A stretch of DNA of 64,000 nt from Citreicoccus inhibens (GCF_019039035.1 NZ_JAHNZT010000001.1:584049-648048); one strand, 5' to 3'. Shown: positions 28,721-39,129, numbered from the stretch's first letter. Notes: generated from the letters alone by a model not told the origin. Numbers and translations are program-made.

Positions 28721-29853
28721 GTCTCCTCCTTCTTGTCGCCAGGACAAAGCATCAACGGAATGATGAGCTCGCAGGACCGACACGGAGGAACCGTCGAGTC
28801 ATGCTCGAAGCGTTTCTCGTCCACCTTCCCTTTTCCCTCATCAAAGAACTCTATAGGGGCGGCTGTTGGCTTTCTCTTGCTATGAAACCACCGTTCCGTG
28901 AGTCCACCTGGGTAGGCACCCGCCTCAAGAACGAGCGCGAGGGTCTTCTGGGCAGCACAGGTCCCCGGTGGGTAGGCAGCAGGCCTCGAGCGATCGTTGT
29001 CGCTCTTCTTCGCACGGGCCTCCGCCAGGTCCCAAATGGGGCCCACCTGCGTTTCCCCCCAATGGGTCACCAGGAAGGACAGCACCTGAGCACGCGTCGC
29101 GGCGTAGACCGCGCCCTCTACATCCGGGACATCGATTGAGAGAGAACCCTCGGGCGCATGCCACCCCAGCTGCGTCACGGCTTCGCTGAACTCCCGCAGT
29201 GTCACGGCGGATTGGTCCGCGTATTTCTTTCCACACTTGCACTGGACCACGCCCAGCATCGTGACCAGGCGGCGCCCCTTCCTGGCGTTGACCATCGCCT
29301 CGAGCTTCGCGGCCAGGGCCGAGGCATCCACCTTCGTTTCCTGCGTCTCCTCCAATGCGCCGTGCTGCCCCTCACACAGCGGGCACGGCTCTTTCCCGTC
29401 GACCACCGTGACCCGACCGCTCGTCTGGAGCACTCCCATCATCGTCGCCGAGTTCGCCGGACTCCCGCTCGGTCCACAGTTGTTCAACATCGGGTCGCCT
29501 AGCAACTGGACGTTCTTCCCCTCAATCTTCACATCCATGGACCCAGGGCCCGCGAAGCGCGTGGGGCCTTCCACGTTCGCGGAGACCACTCCTCCTCCAG
29601 TCCCCTTGCTGGCCACGTCCCCCACGGAGCCGAAGGTGGCGCCACGAATCGCGACCTTCTTGCCTTCAATCGTGACGCTCTTTGAGTAGTTCTTCGGCTC
29701 CGTCCCGCTCTTGCCAATATTGGGCAGTGGCGTCGGCACGAACGGAGCCGGCGGTCCTGGCATCTTGCACATGTTCGGCAACGTGGCCGCGGCGAGCCCG
29801 TCGGACCCTTCTGTCACCGGAGTCTTGGGCGCATTCACTGAGACCTTCGGCAT
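28702..29853 (-). CDS. PAAR-like (DUF4150) effector with deaminase-like C-terminus (copy B)
   Basis: 383 aa. Residues 1-210 are almost identical to copy A (only a few base changes over about 620 bp), covering the PAAR-like domain and the CPLCEG and CKCGKK cysteines. After CKCGKK the sequences diverge, with many substitutions and small indels over the toxin tip. The cysteines that resemble deaminase zinc ligands are kept (C299; C358/C361 in PPCRSC), again with CAAQK and no glutamate. The immunity gene of copy B overlaps its 3' end. Confidence 0.82.
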   Translation of the reverse strand: MPKVSVNAPKTPVTEGSDGLAAATLPNMCKMPGPPAPFVPTPLPNIGKSGTEPKNYSKSVTIEGKKVAIRGATFGSVGDVASKGTGGGVVSANVEGPTRFAGPGSMDVKIEGKNVQLLGDPMLNNCGPSGSPANSATMMGVLQTSGRVTVVDGKEPCPLCEGQHGALEETQETKVDASALAAKLEAMVNARKGRRLVTMLGVVQCKCGKKYADQSAVTLREFSEAVTQLGWHAPEGSLSIDVPDVEGAVYAATRAQVLSFLVTHWGETQVGPIWDLAEARAKKSDNDRSRPAAYPPGTCAAQKTLALVLEAGAYPGGLTERWFHSKRKPTAAPIEFFDEGKGKVDEKRFEHDSTVPPCRSCELIIPLMLCPGDKKEETCSHKI

Positions 29854-29865
29854 CGAAGTGACTCC

Positions 29866-30328
29866 TCATGACACCTGCGGCGCTTGCAGGAGCATGGCGC
29901 CCCGCAGCCCGGAATCAGAACCTCCCATCACCAGCGCACGCGGCCCTCGCGCATACCCGCGCGCGAACGCACGAATCGCCAGGATGCTCCCGAGCGCTCA
30001 CCAGGCCGTCCCCGCGCTCAGCGAGCACCCGCAGGACTCGCTCGACGGCGCGAATGACGCCAGCATTCCCTCGCCCCGTGCTCTCGACACGCGCGTGGGG
30101 CGCCTTTCGCTGAATTCGCGCGGCCACGGAGGCCGCGAGCCAGACCGCGTCCGCCTCCGAGAACCCCGGACGGGTCTCCGGGAGCGAAAACAACACATCC
30201 AGCCTTCCGCCCAGATACTCAGCGTAGCGAGAGATGCCAGCCCGCACGGCCGCCGCACTGCTCTCCGTCGAGAGCTCCACGGGTGTCCGTGCGGCAACGG
30301 CCACAATGTCGACAGGGGCGCTCATCAT
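29866..30328 (-). pseudogene. Broken ketosynthase-like gene of unit B
   Basis: Relative to the intact 1053-bp copy this version is 463 bp. About 48 codons are missing in frame after SRYAEY. A second loss of roughly 445 bp after RAVERVL...GDGL shifts the frame, so the translated product stops after about 137 aa with an unrelated tail. The last 130 bp match the intact gene again, out of frame. The ends are nearly identical to copy A while the middle shows clear substitutions, so the fragment looks like a recombination mosaic and not simply a deleted copy. It still overlaps the DUF2169 stop in an ATGA. Confidence 0.85.
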
Positions 30329-31332
30329 GGACTCCCCTCCTCAACGACCACCGTCTCGTCGAGATAGTCCGCCTCCGACGCACGGACGCGCAGAGCGCTC
30401 TGCCATACCAACGAGAGGCGTCTGTCTTCAGGCTCCACCAGGACCGTGACCAGGCGAGCGCCGTGCTGCTCGCGTCTCGTCCCGATGCGGGTCTCGAATC
30501 CGAGCGAGATGCGCGGAAGCTCGAAGCACAGGGCGCCATCGGGCGTCATGTTCAGGAGCTCGACACGCTCAGCCCCCACCAGGGAGGTCCCGAGTCGCTG
30601 GTCCGTGGGGGCACTCAGCGCGAACGCCGCATCGAAGTCATCCGGTAGCAACGGTTTCTTCGATTGCGCCCACCGCGCGTCATACGTCCCCGCGAGCTTG
30701 CGTCGCGGCAGCCAGGCCGCGTCGATGGGGCCAAATCCAGCCGGTCCCATTTCCGAGGGCGCGCCACGGGGATACTCAATGGAGTGGGCAGGCTTTCCGT
30801 CCACATGCGCCACCCGGACACAGAAGCCACGACCGATCGGGTTCCGCTCATCAAGCCGATGCTCTCGCGGATCACGCGCGGCGCCATCCCTTCCCCCGAA
30901 GGCGAATTCATAACGAATCGGCTGCGTGGTGAAGGGCCGCGGCGGTGTCATGCTCACGCCACGCCAGCCCGCCTCATACCGGCGCTCGCCATGAACAAGC
31001 AGTTCCTTGCAGAGCCGCCCCACACGAAGCGAGACCGGCACCATTCGGGCAGGAGCCCCGCGCGGGGCATGCGCATGCGCGTTGACCAGGATGTCCGTTC
31101 CTGGCTTTGCCGCGAGCAGCTCGGAGTCGTAGCGCAAGCTCGATTGACCTGGCTCGCCAAAGTACTCGGGCGCCAAGACCGGCGGCCGCTGCGCATCTGC
31201 GAGCAGTAGCCTTCCCTCCGGCGAAATGGCAAACGTGGCCCGGACCGCGACAAGCCACCAGTGGACTCCGTGCTTGTCACGAGTCCAATTGCGCTCGACC
31301 GCGAGGGCCGTGCGATTCTTTACCCCCCACAT
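30325..31332 (-). CDS. DUF2169 protein (type VI effector cassette adaptor)
   Basis: 335 aa from the ATG at 31332 (MWGVKNRTALAVERNW), which matches the usual start of DUF2169 proteins. A TTG at 31437 would add 35 residues; neither has a clear ribosome binding site. The family signature is present: WLVAVRATFAI, APEYFGEPGQSSLRYDSELL, DILVNAHAHAP and RYEFAFGG. DUF2169 proteins accompany PAAR, VgrG and DUF4150 genes and are thought to help load type VI effectors. This is the only complete copy; its 3' end is repeated at 27556-27628. It is the first gene of the unit B cassette. Confidence 0.85.
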   Translation of the reverse strand: MWGVKNRTALAVERNWTRDKHGVHWWLVAVRATFAISPEGRLLLADAQRPPVLAPEYFGEPGQSSLRYDSELLAAKPGTDILVNAHAHAPRGAPARMVPVSLRVGRLCKELLVHGERRYEAGWRGVSMTPPRPFTTQPIRYEFAFGGRDGAARDPREHRLDERNPIGRGFCVRVAHVDGKPAHSIEYPRGAPSEMGPAGFGPIDAAWLPRRKLAGTYDARWAQSKKPLLPDDFDAAFALSAPTDQRLGTSLVGAERVELLNMTPDGALCFELPRISLGFETRIGTRREQHGARLVTVLVEPEDRRLSLVWQSALRVRASEADYLDETVVVEEGSP

Positions 31333-31472
31333 GAAGGTGACGTTAGGGAGCGCCACCGCCACTGTCAAAGACTGCTCAGGAAGGCTTGCGCGACCGACGC
31401 TGAGAGGACTTGGCAGGGAGGAGCCAGCATTCGTCAATTCCCAAACACTGCACAGGGAGCCCAGACGGACTC

Positions 31473-31491
31473 CGAGGAGGTTGCCTCCTCG
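31473..31491. terminator. Hairpin in the gap between the methyltransferase and DUF2169 genes
   Basis: CGAGGAGG (31473-31480) and CCTCCTCG (31484-31491) form a perfect 8-bp stem with a TTG loop. It lies about 70 bp beyond the stop of the methyltransferase gene and upstream of the effector cassette, so it may insulate the two. No T-run. Confidence 0.5.
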
Positions 31492-31557
31492 AAGGCAGCA
31501 AGGAGCCGCAGTGTCTGGGGATGGGCGCAGCCGCGAGGCATCGAAGGGCCGTGGGGC

Positions 31558-32256
31558 TCACAGCCCCGCGACACCGAGGTAGCGGCTGTCTTCCAGATCG
31601 AACGGTTTGCCGTCGAAGCGGCCGTAGCGCTCGCGCGGGATGAGCCCGATGGCGGTGAGCGCGGCCTCCAGTTCGTCCGGCGTGAAGTGGCGCAGCTTGA
31701 GCCTTCGGATGGGGCTGGCGCCGCCGGGCACGCGCCGCTCGCGCAGATGCCGCGCGAACAATGGACGCTTCGGTTCCACCGCGCCGCCCGGCGCATCTTC
31801 GTCGCGCGCGAGCACCGGCTCCCGGGGCGCGTTGAGCACGTCGAAGACGAACGTCCCGCCGGGCGACAGGTGGTGGCGCACCGTCGCGAGGAAGCCATCC
31901 AGGTCGTCGCGCGTGGACATCAGGCCGAGCGCATGCTGCGGCGCGAGCACCAGCGGGAAGCGCTCCTCCAGGCGCAGCGCGCGTGGGTCCACCGAGAGGA
32001 AGCGCGCGCGCGCGGAGACGTCGTCGGACTCGACGCCGCGGCGCTCCTCGGACAGGCGGACCATCACCTCGGAAGGGTCCACGCCCACCACCGTGAAGCC
32101 GTGCCCCGCGAGCGCCCATGGCACCCGGCCGTTGGCCGAGCCCAGCACCAACACCGGCCCGCCATGCTCGGCGGCCTGTCGCGTATAGAAGAGAAGGTCC
32201 GGCTCCTGTCCCACCAGGGACAGCGGGGTCCGCCCGCGCGCATCGTTCCCAGACAT
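31558..32256 (-). CDS. SAM-dependent class I methyltransferase
   Basis: 232 aa from the ATG at 32256 (MSGNDARGRTPL); a start at 32274 would add six residues. Motif I is VLVLGSANGRVPWALAGHGF, the acidic loop is VVGVDPSEVM, and the LSPGGTFVFDVLNAP segment is motif III/IV. This is a small-molecule type methyltransferase; the substrate is unknown. It lies immediately outside the effector cassette on the same strand, 225 bp upstream of DUF2169. Confidence 0.85.
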   Translation of the reverse strand: MSGNDARGRTPLSLVGQEPDLLFYTRQAAEHGGPVLVLGSANGRVPWALAGHGFTVVGVDPSEVMVRLSEERRGVESDDVSARARFLSVDPRALRLEERFPLVLAPQHALGLMSTRDDLDGFLATVRHHLSPGGTFVFDVLNAPREPVLARDEDAPGGAVEPKRPLFARHLRERRVPGGASPIRRLKLRHFTPDELEAALTAIGLIPRERYGRFDGKPFDLEDSRYLGVAGL

Positions 32257-32462
32257 TTGCTCAGGCACTAGCACGGTTCGGGCTCGGGCCGGGACCTCCC
32301 GTACCCACCATGGGAAGGTGGCTGCCCACGCCCTGTCCGGGAGCGGACGCCCCGCGCGGCCCGGACTCCCGGATTCCCTGGCATCGGGCTTGCGAGGCCA
32401 CGGATGCGGAAGCGGGCCTCCCTACGAGTGCCCGACTTTTCCTCCTGGGGGATGGGCGGCCT

Positions 32463-34130
32463 ATGAAGCGGGGATGGAGAGCGACCCATGCGCTCGTCAT
32501 GGCGAGCGCGATGTGGCTGGCGGGGTGCGGTTCGAGCGGAGGCCATCCGGCGCAGGGAGCGGATGACGCTTCCACGGACCCCACGGGAGAACCCGGGCCT
32601 CCGGACTCGGGGACCGACCTTGGGGACGGCGGCGACTCGATTCCGGACGCGGGGGACGACGCGGGCACTCCAGATGCCGGCCCTCCCGACGCGGGGACGG
32701 ATGCGGGCACTCCAGACGCGGGGCCTCCCGACGTGGTGCTCACCCTCCCCACGACGCCGGGCTGGCAGTTCTACGGGCCGCAGCAAGGCGGGCCGCGCTT
32801 CGTCTTCGCGGTGTCCTCCGACCAGGGCGGCAACATCTGGGTGGCGGGCGGCGAGGAGGGGCTCTTCCTGCTGAAGAGGGGCGAGACCACCCTCCGCCAC
32901 TTCACGATGGCGGACGGACTGCACCCCTACGGCCTCATGCGCGACGGCAAGGGCGGACCGCCGCCAGGGGACAAGTACCTCAAGGTCATCTCCGTGGCGG
33001 GCGGCAAGTCGGGCACGGTGTTCGTGGGCTACGAGGGCAAGCCCGTGGCGAAGGGCAAGCCCACGTGCGAGGACGAATGGGACCAGGCGGACAACGAGGG
33101 CCGCCCACCCGACGCGAGCGTCTACAAGAGCGGCGACGCGGACAAGGTCTCGCTCCAGCAGGACGGCACGCTGCGCGTGGTGCACTACGACATCCACACG
33201 GGGCCCAATCGAATCGCGGTGGAGATGCGCGGGCGCGAGAAGCTCTGCACCATCTACCGCATCGCGTATGACCCCAAGACGAGCAGCGTGTGGTTCGGCG
33301 GCAACCACGGCTTCGCGCGGGGCGACGCCGAGTTCGACGGGCATGTGCCTTCGTGGTGCTTCGATCCGCGCCCGTACACCCAGCCGGGCTTCCGCTGGGA
33401 CTACGTCTGCACGGGCGTGCTGGAGCACGTGCACCCGGCCATCAACGGCAGCACCGCCAACGGCGGCGACGTGCTCTTGACGGACCGCTACTTCGGCGTG
33501 GCCATCACCGCGAACAGCGACGTGTTCTTCGGCGGGCAGATCCGCTCGACGCGCTTCTATTACGGCTCCAACGCGAACAATTACTGGGAGGCGCAGAAGC
33601 AGACCGAGAACGCGCCCTACGTGTCCAACCGCATCGACATCTGGCAGGACCACGTCCAGGGCGAGAGCTGGCCCTACCCCACCGAGGCGGACCGCGTGGA
33701 CGACCACGTCTCCGCGATGTCCATGGCCGACAACGGCGACGTCTGGGTGGCCTCGTTCGTCCACGGCCTCGCGCGGCTCAGCCCGAGCGGCCAGCTCCAA
33801 GGCACCGTGACGAGCCAGCTCATCAACTACACGCCCGCGGCCCGAGGCAAACCCTCCATGGCCCCCACGTCCGCCGTCGCGGTGGACCCCTGGGACGGCA
33901 GCGTGTGGGCCGGTGGCAACTGGTGGGGCGGCATCACCCGCCTGAAGGGCGGCTCGGCGATTCCGTATGGAGACGCCACGCTGGGGCGGCAGTTCGTCTT
34001 CGGCAGCGTGGCGGACATCCAGATGGACCGCTCCAGTTCCAACCGGAAGGTGCTCGTGGGCTTCGCGGGCTACGTGGGCACCGATGGGCGCGTGGTCCCC
34101 GGCGCCCTCGGCATCTACACCGGCGAGTGA
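32463..34130 (+). CDS. Lipoprotein with Asp/Pro/Gly-rich linker and propeller-like domain
   Basis: 555 aa from the ATG at 32463. The lipobox is WLAGC. Residues 35-95 form a repetitive linker (PDAGPPDAG, DAGTPDAG), common in myxobacterial surface lipoproteins. The rest has propeller-like blades of the type found in two-component regulator propellers (NIWVAGGEEGLFLL, SSVWFGGNHGFARG, GDVWVASFVHGLARL, GSVWAGGNWWGGI). It probably sits on the outer membrane. It ends 3 bp before the convergent amidohydrolase gene. Confidence 0.8.
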   Translation: MKRGWRATHALVMASAMWLAGCGSSGGHPAQGADDASTDPTGEPGPPDSGTDLGDGGDSIPDAGDDAGTPDAGPPDAGTDAGTPDAGPPDVVLTLPTTPGWQFYGPQQGGPRFVFAVSSDQGGNIWVAGGEEGLFLLKRGETTLRHFTMADGLHPYGLMRDGKGGPPPGDKYLKVISVAGGKSGTVFVGYEGKPVAKGKPTCEDEWDQADNEGRPPDASVYKSGDADKVSLQQDGTLRVVHYDIHTGPNRIAVEMRGREKLCTIYRIAYDPKTSSVWFGGNHGFARGDAEFDGHVPSWCFDPRPYTQPGFRWDYVCTGVLEHVHPAINGSTANGGDVLLTDRYFGVAITANSDVFFGGQIRSTRFYYGSNANNYWEAQKQTENAPYVSNRIDIWQDHVQGESWPYPTEADRVDDHVSAMSMADNGDVWVASFVHGLARLSPSGQLQGTVTSQLINYTPAARGKPSMAPTSAVAVDPWDGSVWAGGNWWGGITRLKGGSAIPYGDATLGRQFVFGSVADIQMDRSSSNRKVLVGFAGYVGTDGRVVPGALGIYTGE

Positions 34131-34133
34131 GCG

Positions 34134-36812
34134 CTACCGGGGCAAGGTCCGGTACTTCTCCAGCAAGGCCTGCTGCCGGCTCACCAGCGACACCTGCCGC
34201 CCCGCGAGCCACATGCCCAGCGGGCGGCTGGACACCTCCAGCGGATCTCCGTTCCAGAGCACCACGTCCGCCGTGGTGCCCGGCGCAATCCGGCCGACGT
34301 CCAGGTTGAACGCGTCGGCCACGTTGGCCGTCATCGCGCGCAGGGCCTCGGTGTGCGGCAGGCCCCAGGCCACCGCGTTGCCCGCCTCCTGCGCCAGCGT
34401 GCGCACCATGCCGGGCTCGCCCATCCCCGAGACGAGGACCTTCACCCCGGCCTGGGTCAGCAGCGCCGCCGCGTCCTGCCGGCTGCTCAGCCGATCGAAG
34501 TCCTCGGGCAGGTTCTGCGTGGGATGGAGGATGACGGAGACCCTGGCCGCGGCCAGCTCCGGCGCCACCCGCCACGCCTCGCCGCCTCCGGCCAGCACGA
34601 GCTTCAGGTTGTACTCGCGCGCGAGTGACAGCGCCGCGCGGATGTCCGACTCACGGTCGGCGCGCACCACCACCGGCATCGAGCCCGCGAGCACCGGCTG
34701 CAACGCCTCCAGGTCCAACCGGCTCGCCGCCAGCTCGCGCAGTCGGCGCGCGTCGAACTCCGCCTTGCGCCGACCGTACTCGCGCGCGTCGAACAAGACT
34801 TCGCGCAGCCGCTCCAGGACCATGGCGCGCGAGCCCGAGACCGCGTTGCGCCCCGACAGGCCCAGGTTCACGTGCAGGGCCAGCGACGCGCGGCGCAGCC
34901 GCCCGTCCGTGTCCACCGCGGCGCTCTGCCCCGCCACCAGTCCGCCCGCGGGCACCGACACCACGCTCGTCACGCCTCCCAGGCGCGCCACCGGGAACGC
35001 CGCCGAGGCGGGGTTGAGGCTGTCGCTCACCTGGAGCGCCGCGCGCAGGTCCTTCTTCGCCGCGTCGCCGCGCGGGCTCACGTCCTGCGTCGACTCCTCG
35101 TTCAGCACCTCCACCAGGCCCAGCCCGGTGAACGGCTCCACGAAGCCCGGTGTCAGCACCCGGCCCTTCCCCTCCACCTCGCGGCATCCCGCCGGCACCG
35201 AGACGCCCGCGCCCACGCGCGCCACCTTGCCGCCGTCCACCACCACCGTGGTGTCGCGCAGCCACTCCGCGCCCGTGAAGGCCGTCACGCCGCGGAACAC
35301 CGTGCAGGCCCCCGACTCCACCGCCAGCGGCCGCGAGCACGGGGCGTCCTGGCCCGCCTCGCAGCGCGCCGTCAGCCCCAGCGCCGCGAGCGTGGGCGCG
35401 GACGCGGGCCGCGCCACCAGGTGACCGATGGCCTCGGACAGCGCGCCCACCTCGAAGTCGCTGTCGTCCACCGGGCCCGTGGCGGCGTCAAACGTGACGA
35501 CGCCGTCCGCCCAGACGCGCTCCGCCCGCGCGTAGACACTCAGCGGGTGTCCTCGCCACAGCACCACGTCCGCCATCTTCCCGGGCTCCAGCGAGCCGGT
35601 GACGTCATCCACGCCCATCACCCACGCGGGGTGGAGCGTCACCCAGCGCAGCGCCTCTTCCTCGGAGACGGGGATGCCCGACTCGCGCGCGCGCCACAGG
35701 GCCTTGGCGGCCTCTTGATTGAGCCGCTGGATGCCCAGGCCCGAGTCCGAGTGGATGACGGCCCGGCCCCCCGCCTGGGACACCAGCCCCGCGTTCTCCG
35801 GGATGCCGTCCCACGCCTCCATCTTGTAGCCCCACCAGTCCGCCCAGGTGGCCACCGCCACCTGCTCGCGCGCCAGCGTGTCTCGCAGCTTGTAGGCCTC
35901 CAAGCCGTGGTGGAAGGCGCGAATCTGGAAGCCCGCCTCCTTCGCCACCTGGAGCATCACGGCCATCTCGTCCGCGCGGTAGCAGTGGTTCTGCACCAGG
36001 ATGTGGCCGCGCAAGACCTCCGCCAGCGTCTCCAACTTGAGGTCTCGCAGCGGCGCGGGCCCCGCGTCCTCGCCCTGCTTCTCATGCTTGCGGCGCCAGT
36101 CGTCCCACTTGTCCAGGTACTCGCGCGCCTGCGCGAAGGCCTGCCGGTAGCCCGCCACGTTCCCCATCCGGGTCGAGGGCGCCACCTTCCGCTCCAGACC
36201 GTATGTGTTCCGAGGATTCTCGCCGCACGCCATCTTCAGCGCGTCGCGCGCGCCCGGGAAGCGCATCTCGGCGGCGGAGCGCCCGAAGTGCAACTTCACC
36301 GGGAAGCCGCGCCCGCCAATCAGGTTGGCGCTGCCGGGCAGCACCAGCAGGGAGGTGATTCCGCCCGCCGCGGCCCGGCGCAGGCCTGGATCCTGCGGCC
36401 AGAAGGAGTGCTCGGCGGAGACCTCGGCGGTGACGGGGGCGGTGGCCTCGTTGCCGTCATCGGTGCCGAAGGTGGTCGGCATGGAGTAGACGCCCAGGTG
36501 GCTGTGCGCGTCGATGATGCCCGGGGTGACGTACATCCCCGTGCCATCCACCTCCTCGGCGCCGGGCGGCGAGCGCACCTCGGCGTTCGGGCCCACCGCG
36601 ACGAGCCTCCCCGCCACGAACGCCACCGCGCCATCCGCGATGGCTGGCCCCGAGGCCGGCATCACCGTGGCGTGACGCACCACCACGGCCCGAGGTTGCG
36701 TCCACGTCCGGAGGGGCGCGGCGGGTTCGCGCAGTTCCTTGGAGTCCGGGAGCGTGGGCGGGACGGTCGCGCAGGCCGTCACGAGGAGCAGCAGGCAGGA
36801 GCGCTTCATCAT
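34134..36812 (-). CDS. Lipoprotein with two tandem amidohydrolase domains (second one degenerate)
   Basis: 892 aa from the first of two adjacent ATGs. The lipobox is LLVTAC. The first domain (about 40-470) is an imidazolonepropionase-like amidohydrolase with the metal motif DAHSHLG (H103, H105), QNHCYRADE, FHHGLEAYK, HSDSGLG and a final GSLEPGKMADVVLW. The second domain (about 500-890) repeats the layout (GRVLTPGFVEPFTGLG, then GRIAPGTTADVVLWNGDP) but has lost the HxH pair, so it is probably not catalytic. The substrate of such periplasmic enzymes is usually unknown; dipeptides or cyclic amides are typical for the family. Confidence 0.87.
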   Translation of the reverse strand: MMKRSCLLLLVTACATVPPTLPDSKELREPAAPLRTWTQPRAVVVRHATVMPASGPAIADGAVAFVAGRLVAVGPNAEVRSPPGAEEVDGTGMYVTPGIIDAHSHLGVYSMPTTFGTDDGNEATAPVTAEVSAEHSFWPQDPGLRRAAAGGITSLLVLPGSANLIGGRGFPVKLHFGRSAAEMRFPGARDALKMACGENPRNTYGLERKVAPSTRMGNVAGYRQAFAQAREYLDKWDDWRRKHEKQGEDAGPAPLRDLKLETLAEVLRGHILVQNHCYRADEMAVMLQVAKEAGFQIRAFHHGLEAYKLRDTLAREQVAVATWADWWGYKMEAWDGIPENAGLVSQAGGRAVIHSDSGLGIQRLNQEAAKALWRARESGIPVSEEEALRWVTLHPAWVMGVDDVTGSLEPGKMADVVLWRGHPLSVYARAERVWADGVVTFDAATGPVDDSDFEVGALSEAIGHLVARPASAPTLAALGLTARCEAGQDAPCSRPLAVESGACTVFRGVTAFTGAEWLRDTTVVVDGGKVARVGAGVSVPAGCREVEGKGRVLTPGFVEPFTGLGLVEVLNEESTQDVSPRGDAAKKDLRAALQVSDSLNPASAAFPVARLGGVTSVVSVPAGGLVAGQSAAVDTDGRLRRASLALHVNLGLSGRNAVSGSRAMVLERLREVLFDAREYGRRKAEFDARRLRELAASRLDLEALQPVLAGSMPVVVRADRESDIRAALSLAREYNLKLVLAGGGEAWRVAPELAAARVSVILHPTQNLPEDFDRLSSRQDAAALLTQAGVKVLVSGMGEPGMVRTLAQEAGNAVAWGLPHTEALRAMTANVADAFNLDVGRIAPGTTADVVLWNGDPLEVSSRPLGMWLAGRQVSLVSRQQALLEKYRTLPR

Positions 36813-36937
36813 GGCGGTCGGTCGTAGCACGAGCACCCAGGCCACGGCCCGCGCCTGCCTGGCAACGGGGCGACCACGACGCAGGGGCGCAGGAAATCAC
36901 CACGCGGCGCGAAGCCGTCTAGAATGCGAACCCGTTC

Positions 36938-38302
<1,365 letters not shown>

Positions 38303-38310
38303 CGCAGGCC

Positions 38311-39129
38311 TCAGGGCGCGCGGCACGCCGGATCCAACAGCTCCGGCCGGTACTCGAAGTGCATCGTGTCGTAGTGGTACCAGCGCCCACCCCAGATGAA
38401 GCCCTCCGCCTCGAAGGCGTCCACGAGCACCTGGGGAATGGCGTTGGCCCAGCGCACCGGCTCCTTGGGCTTCTGCCATTCCCAGTAGTGCGAGCGCGCC
38501 ACGTTCAGGTCGAGCGACACGCCGTAGGAATGCGCGCTCTGGCGCTTCGTGTTGGCGATGGTCCGCCAGTTGAACGTGCCGCCCACCTTGCTCACGAACG
38601 GGCGCAGCGACGCGTCGGCCGCGAGCAGCGCCTCCACGCGCTCGGCCACGCGGCGGAACGCGGGCGCCACCTTCGCGTGGACCTTGAGCGTCGTGCCCGC
38701 GAAGACCACCGGCACCAGCGCCGCGCGCACCTGCTCGGCCGAGGCGCCGTAGGTGGCATGGAACAGCGGATCGAACCGGATGCGGCCCGGGTCCTCATTC
38801 ACGCCCGTCACCGGCACCACCGGCCCGGCGCGGTACGGCAGCGACAGCGCGTCCTCCAGGTCCGGTGACTCCAGGCGCTCGTCGAACGACTTCACCCGCC
38901 CGTCGTCGAACGCATACGTGGGCCCCCCCGCCGCGAGCTGGAAGCCCCAGCGCCCGCCTTCCTCTTGAACGGGCCGCACCCCCGGGTACCACTTCGCCAG
39001 GCACGCGAGCCCAGGCGGCGGGGCGGCGCTCCCCGCGTCGGGCTCGGAGGCCCAGGCAGCGGACGAGGAGGCGGCGAGGACGAGCAGCGCGAGACGCGGA
39101 AGCCGAAGGGGGATGGGCACGGGCGGCAT
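38311..39129 (-). CDS. Exported M15-family peptidase (D-Ala-D-Ala carboxypeptidase or L,D-endopeptidase like)
   Basis: 272 aa from the ATG at 39129, which puts the signal peptide (LALLVLAASSSAAWA) at the N-terminus; upstream starts at 39171 and 39186 exist. The zinc site of family M15 is visible: AHSYGVSLDLN gives H200 and D207, and MHFEYRPEL gives H257. The family cleaves peptidoglycan cross-links or stem peptides. It is convergent with the sigma-54 activator, 8 bp apart. Confidence 0.85.
   Translation of the reverse strand: MPPVPIPLRLPRLALLVLAASSSAAWASEPDAGSAAPPPGLACLAKWYPGVRPVQEEGGRWGFQLAAGGPTYAFDDGRVKSFDERLESPDLEDALSLPYRAGPVVPVTGVNEDPGRIRFDPLFHATYGASAEQVRAALVPVVFAGTTLKVHAKVAPAFRRVAERVEALLAADASLRPFVSKVGGTFNWRTIANTKRQSAHSYGVSLDLNVARSHYWEWQKPKEPVRWANAIPQVLVDAFEAEGFIWGGRWYHYDTMHFEYRPELLDPACRAP

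Larger units (their letters stand above)
27624..30397. repeat. Tandem duplication, unit B (2774 bp)
   Basis: The second unit starts with a fragment of the response regulator gene and ends where the DUF2169 gene continues into unique sequence (GAGCG at 30393-30397). It is about 0.6 kb shorter than unit A because the ketosynthase-like gene has lost two segments. Identity is uneven: the response regulator fragment (about five differences in 293 bp) and the PAAR-like half of the effector are nearly identical to unit A, while the toxin tip, the immunity gene and the middle of the ketosynthase-like gene have diverged clearly. Confidence 0.85.

Noticed and set aside
24257-30397. Insertion sequence or transposon as the cause of the cassette duplication
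   Set aside because: No transposase frame, terminal inverted repeats or target-site duplication were seen; the junction shows only a shared GAGCG.
31333-31437. N-terminal extension of DUF2169 from a TTG at 31437
   Set aside because: The family normally begins near MWGVKNRT, and the extension has no ribosome binding site or conserved feature. It was kept only as an alternative.
34872-36827. 651-codon open frame on the plus strand opposite the amidohydrolase
   Set aside because: It is an Arg/His-rich shadow; the minus strand has clear amidohydrolase motifs.
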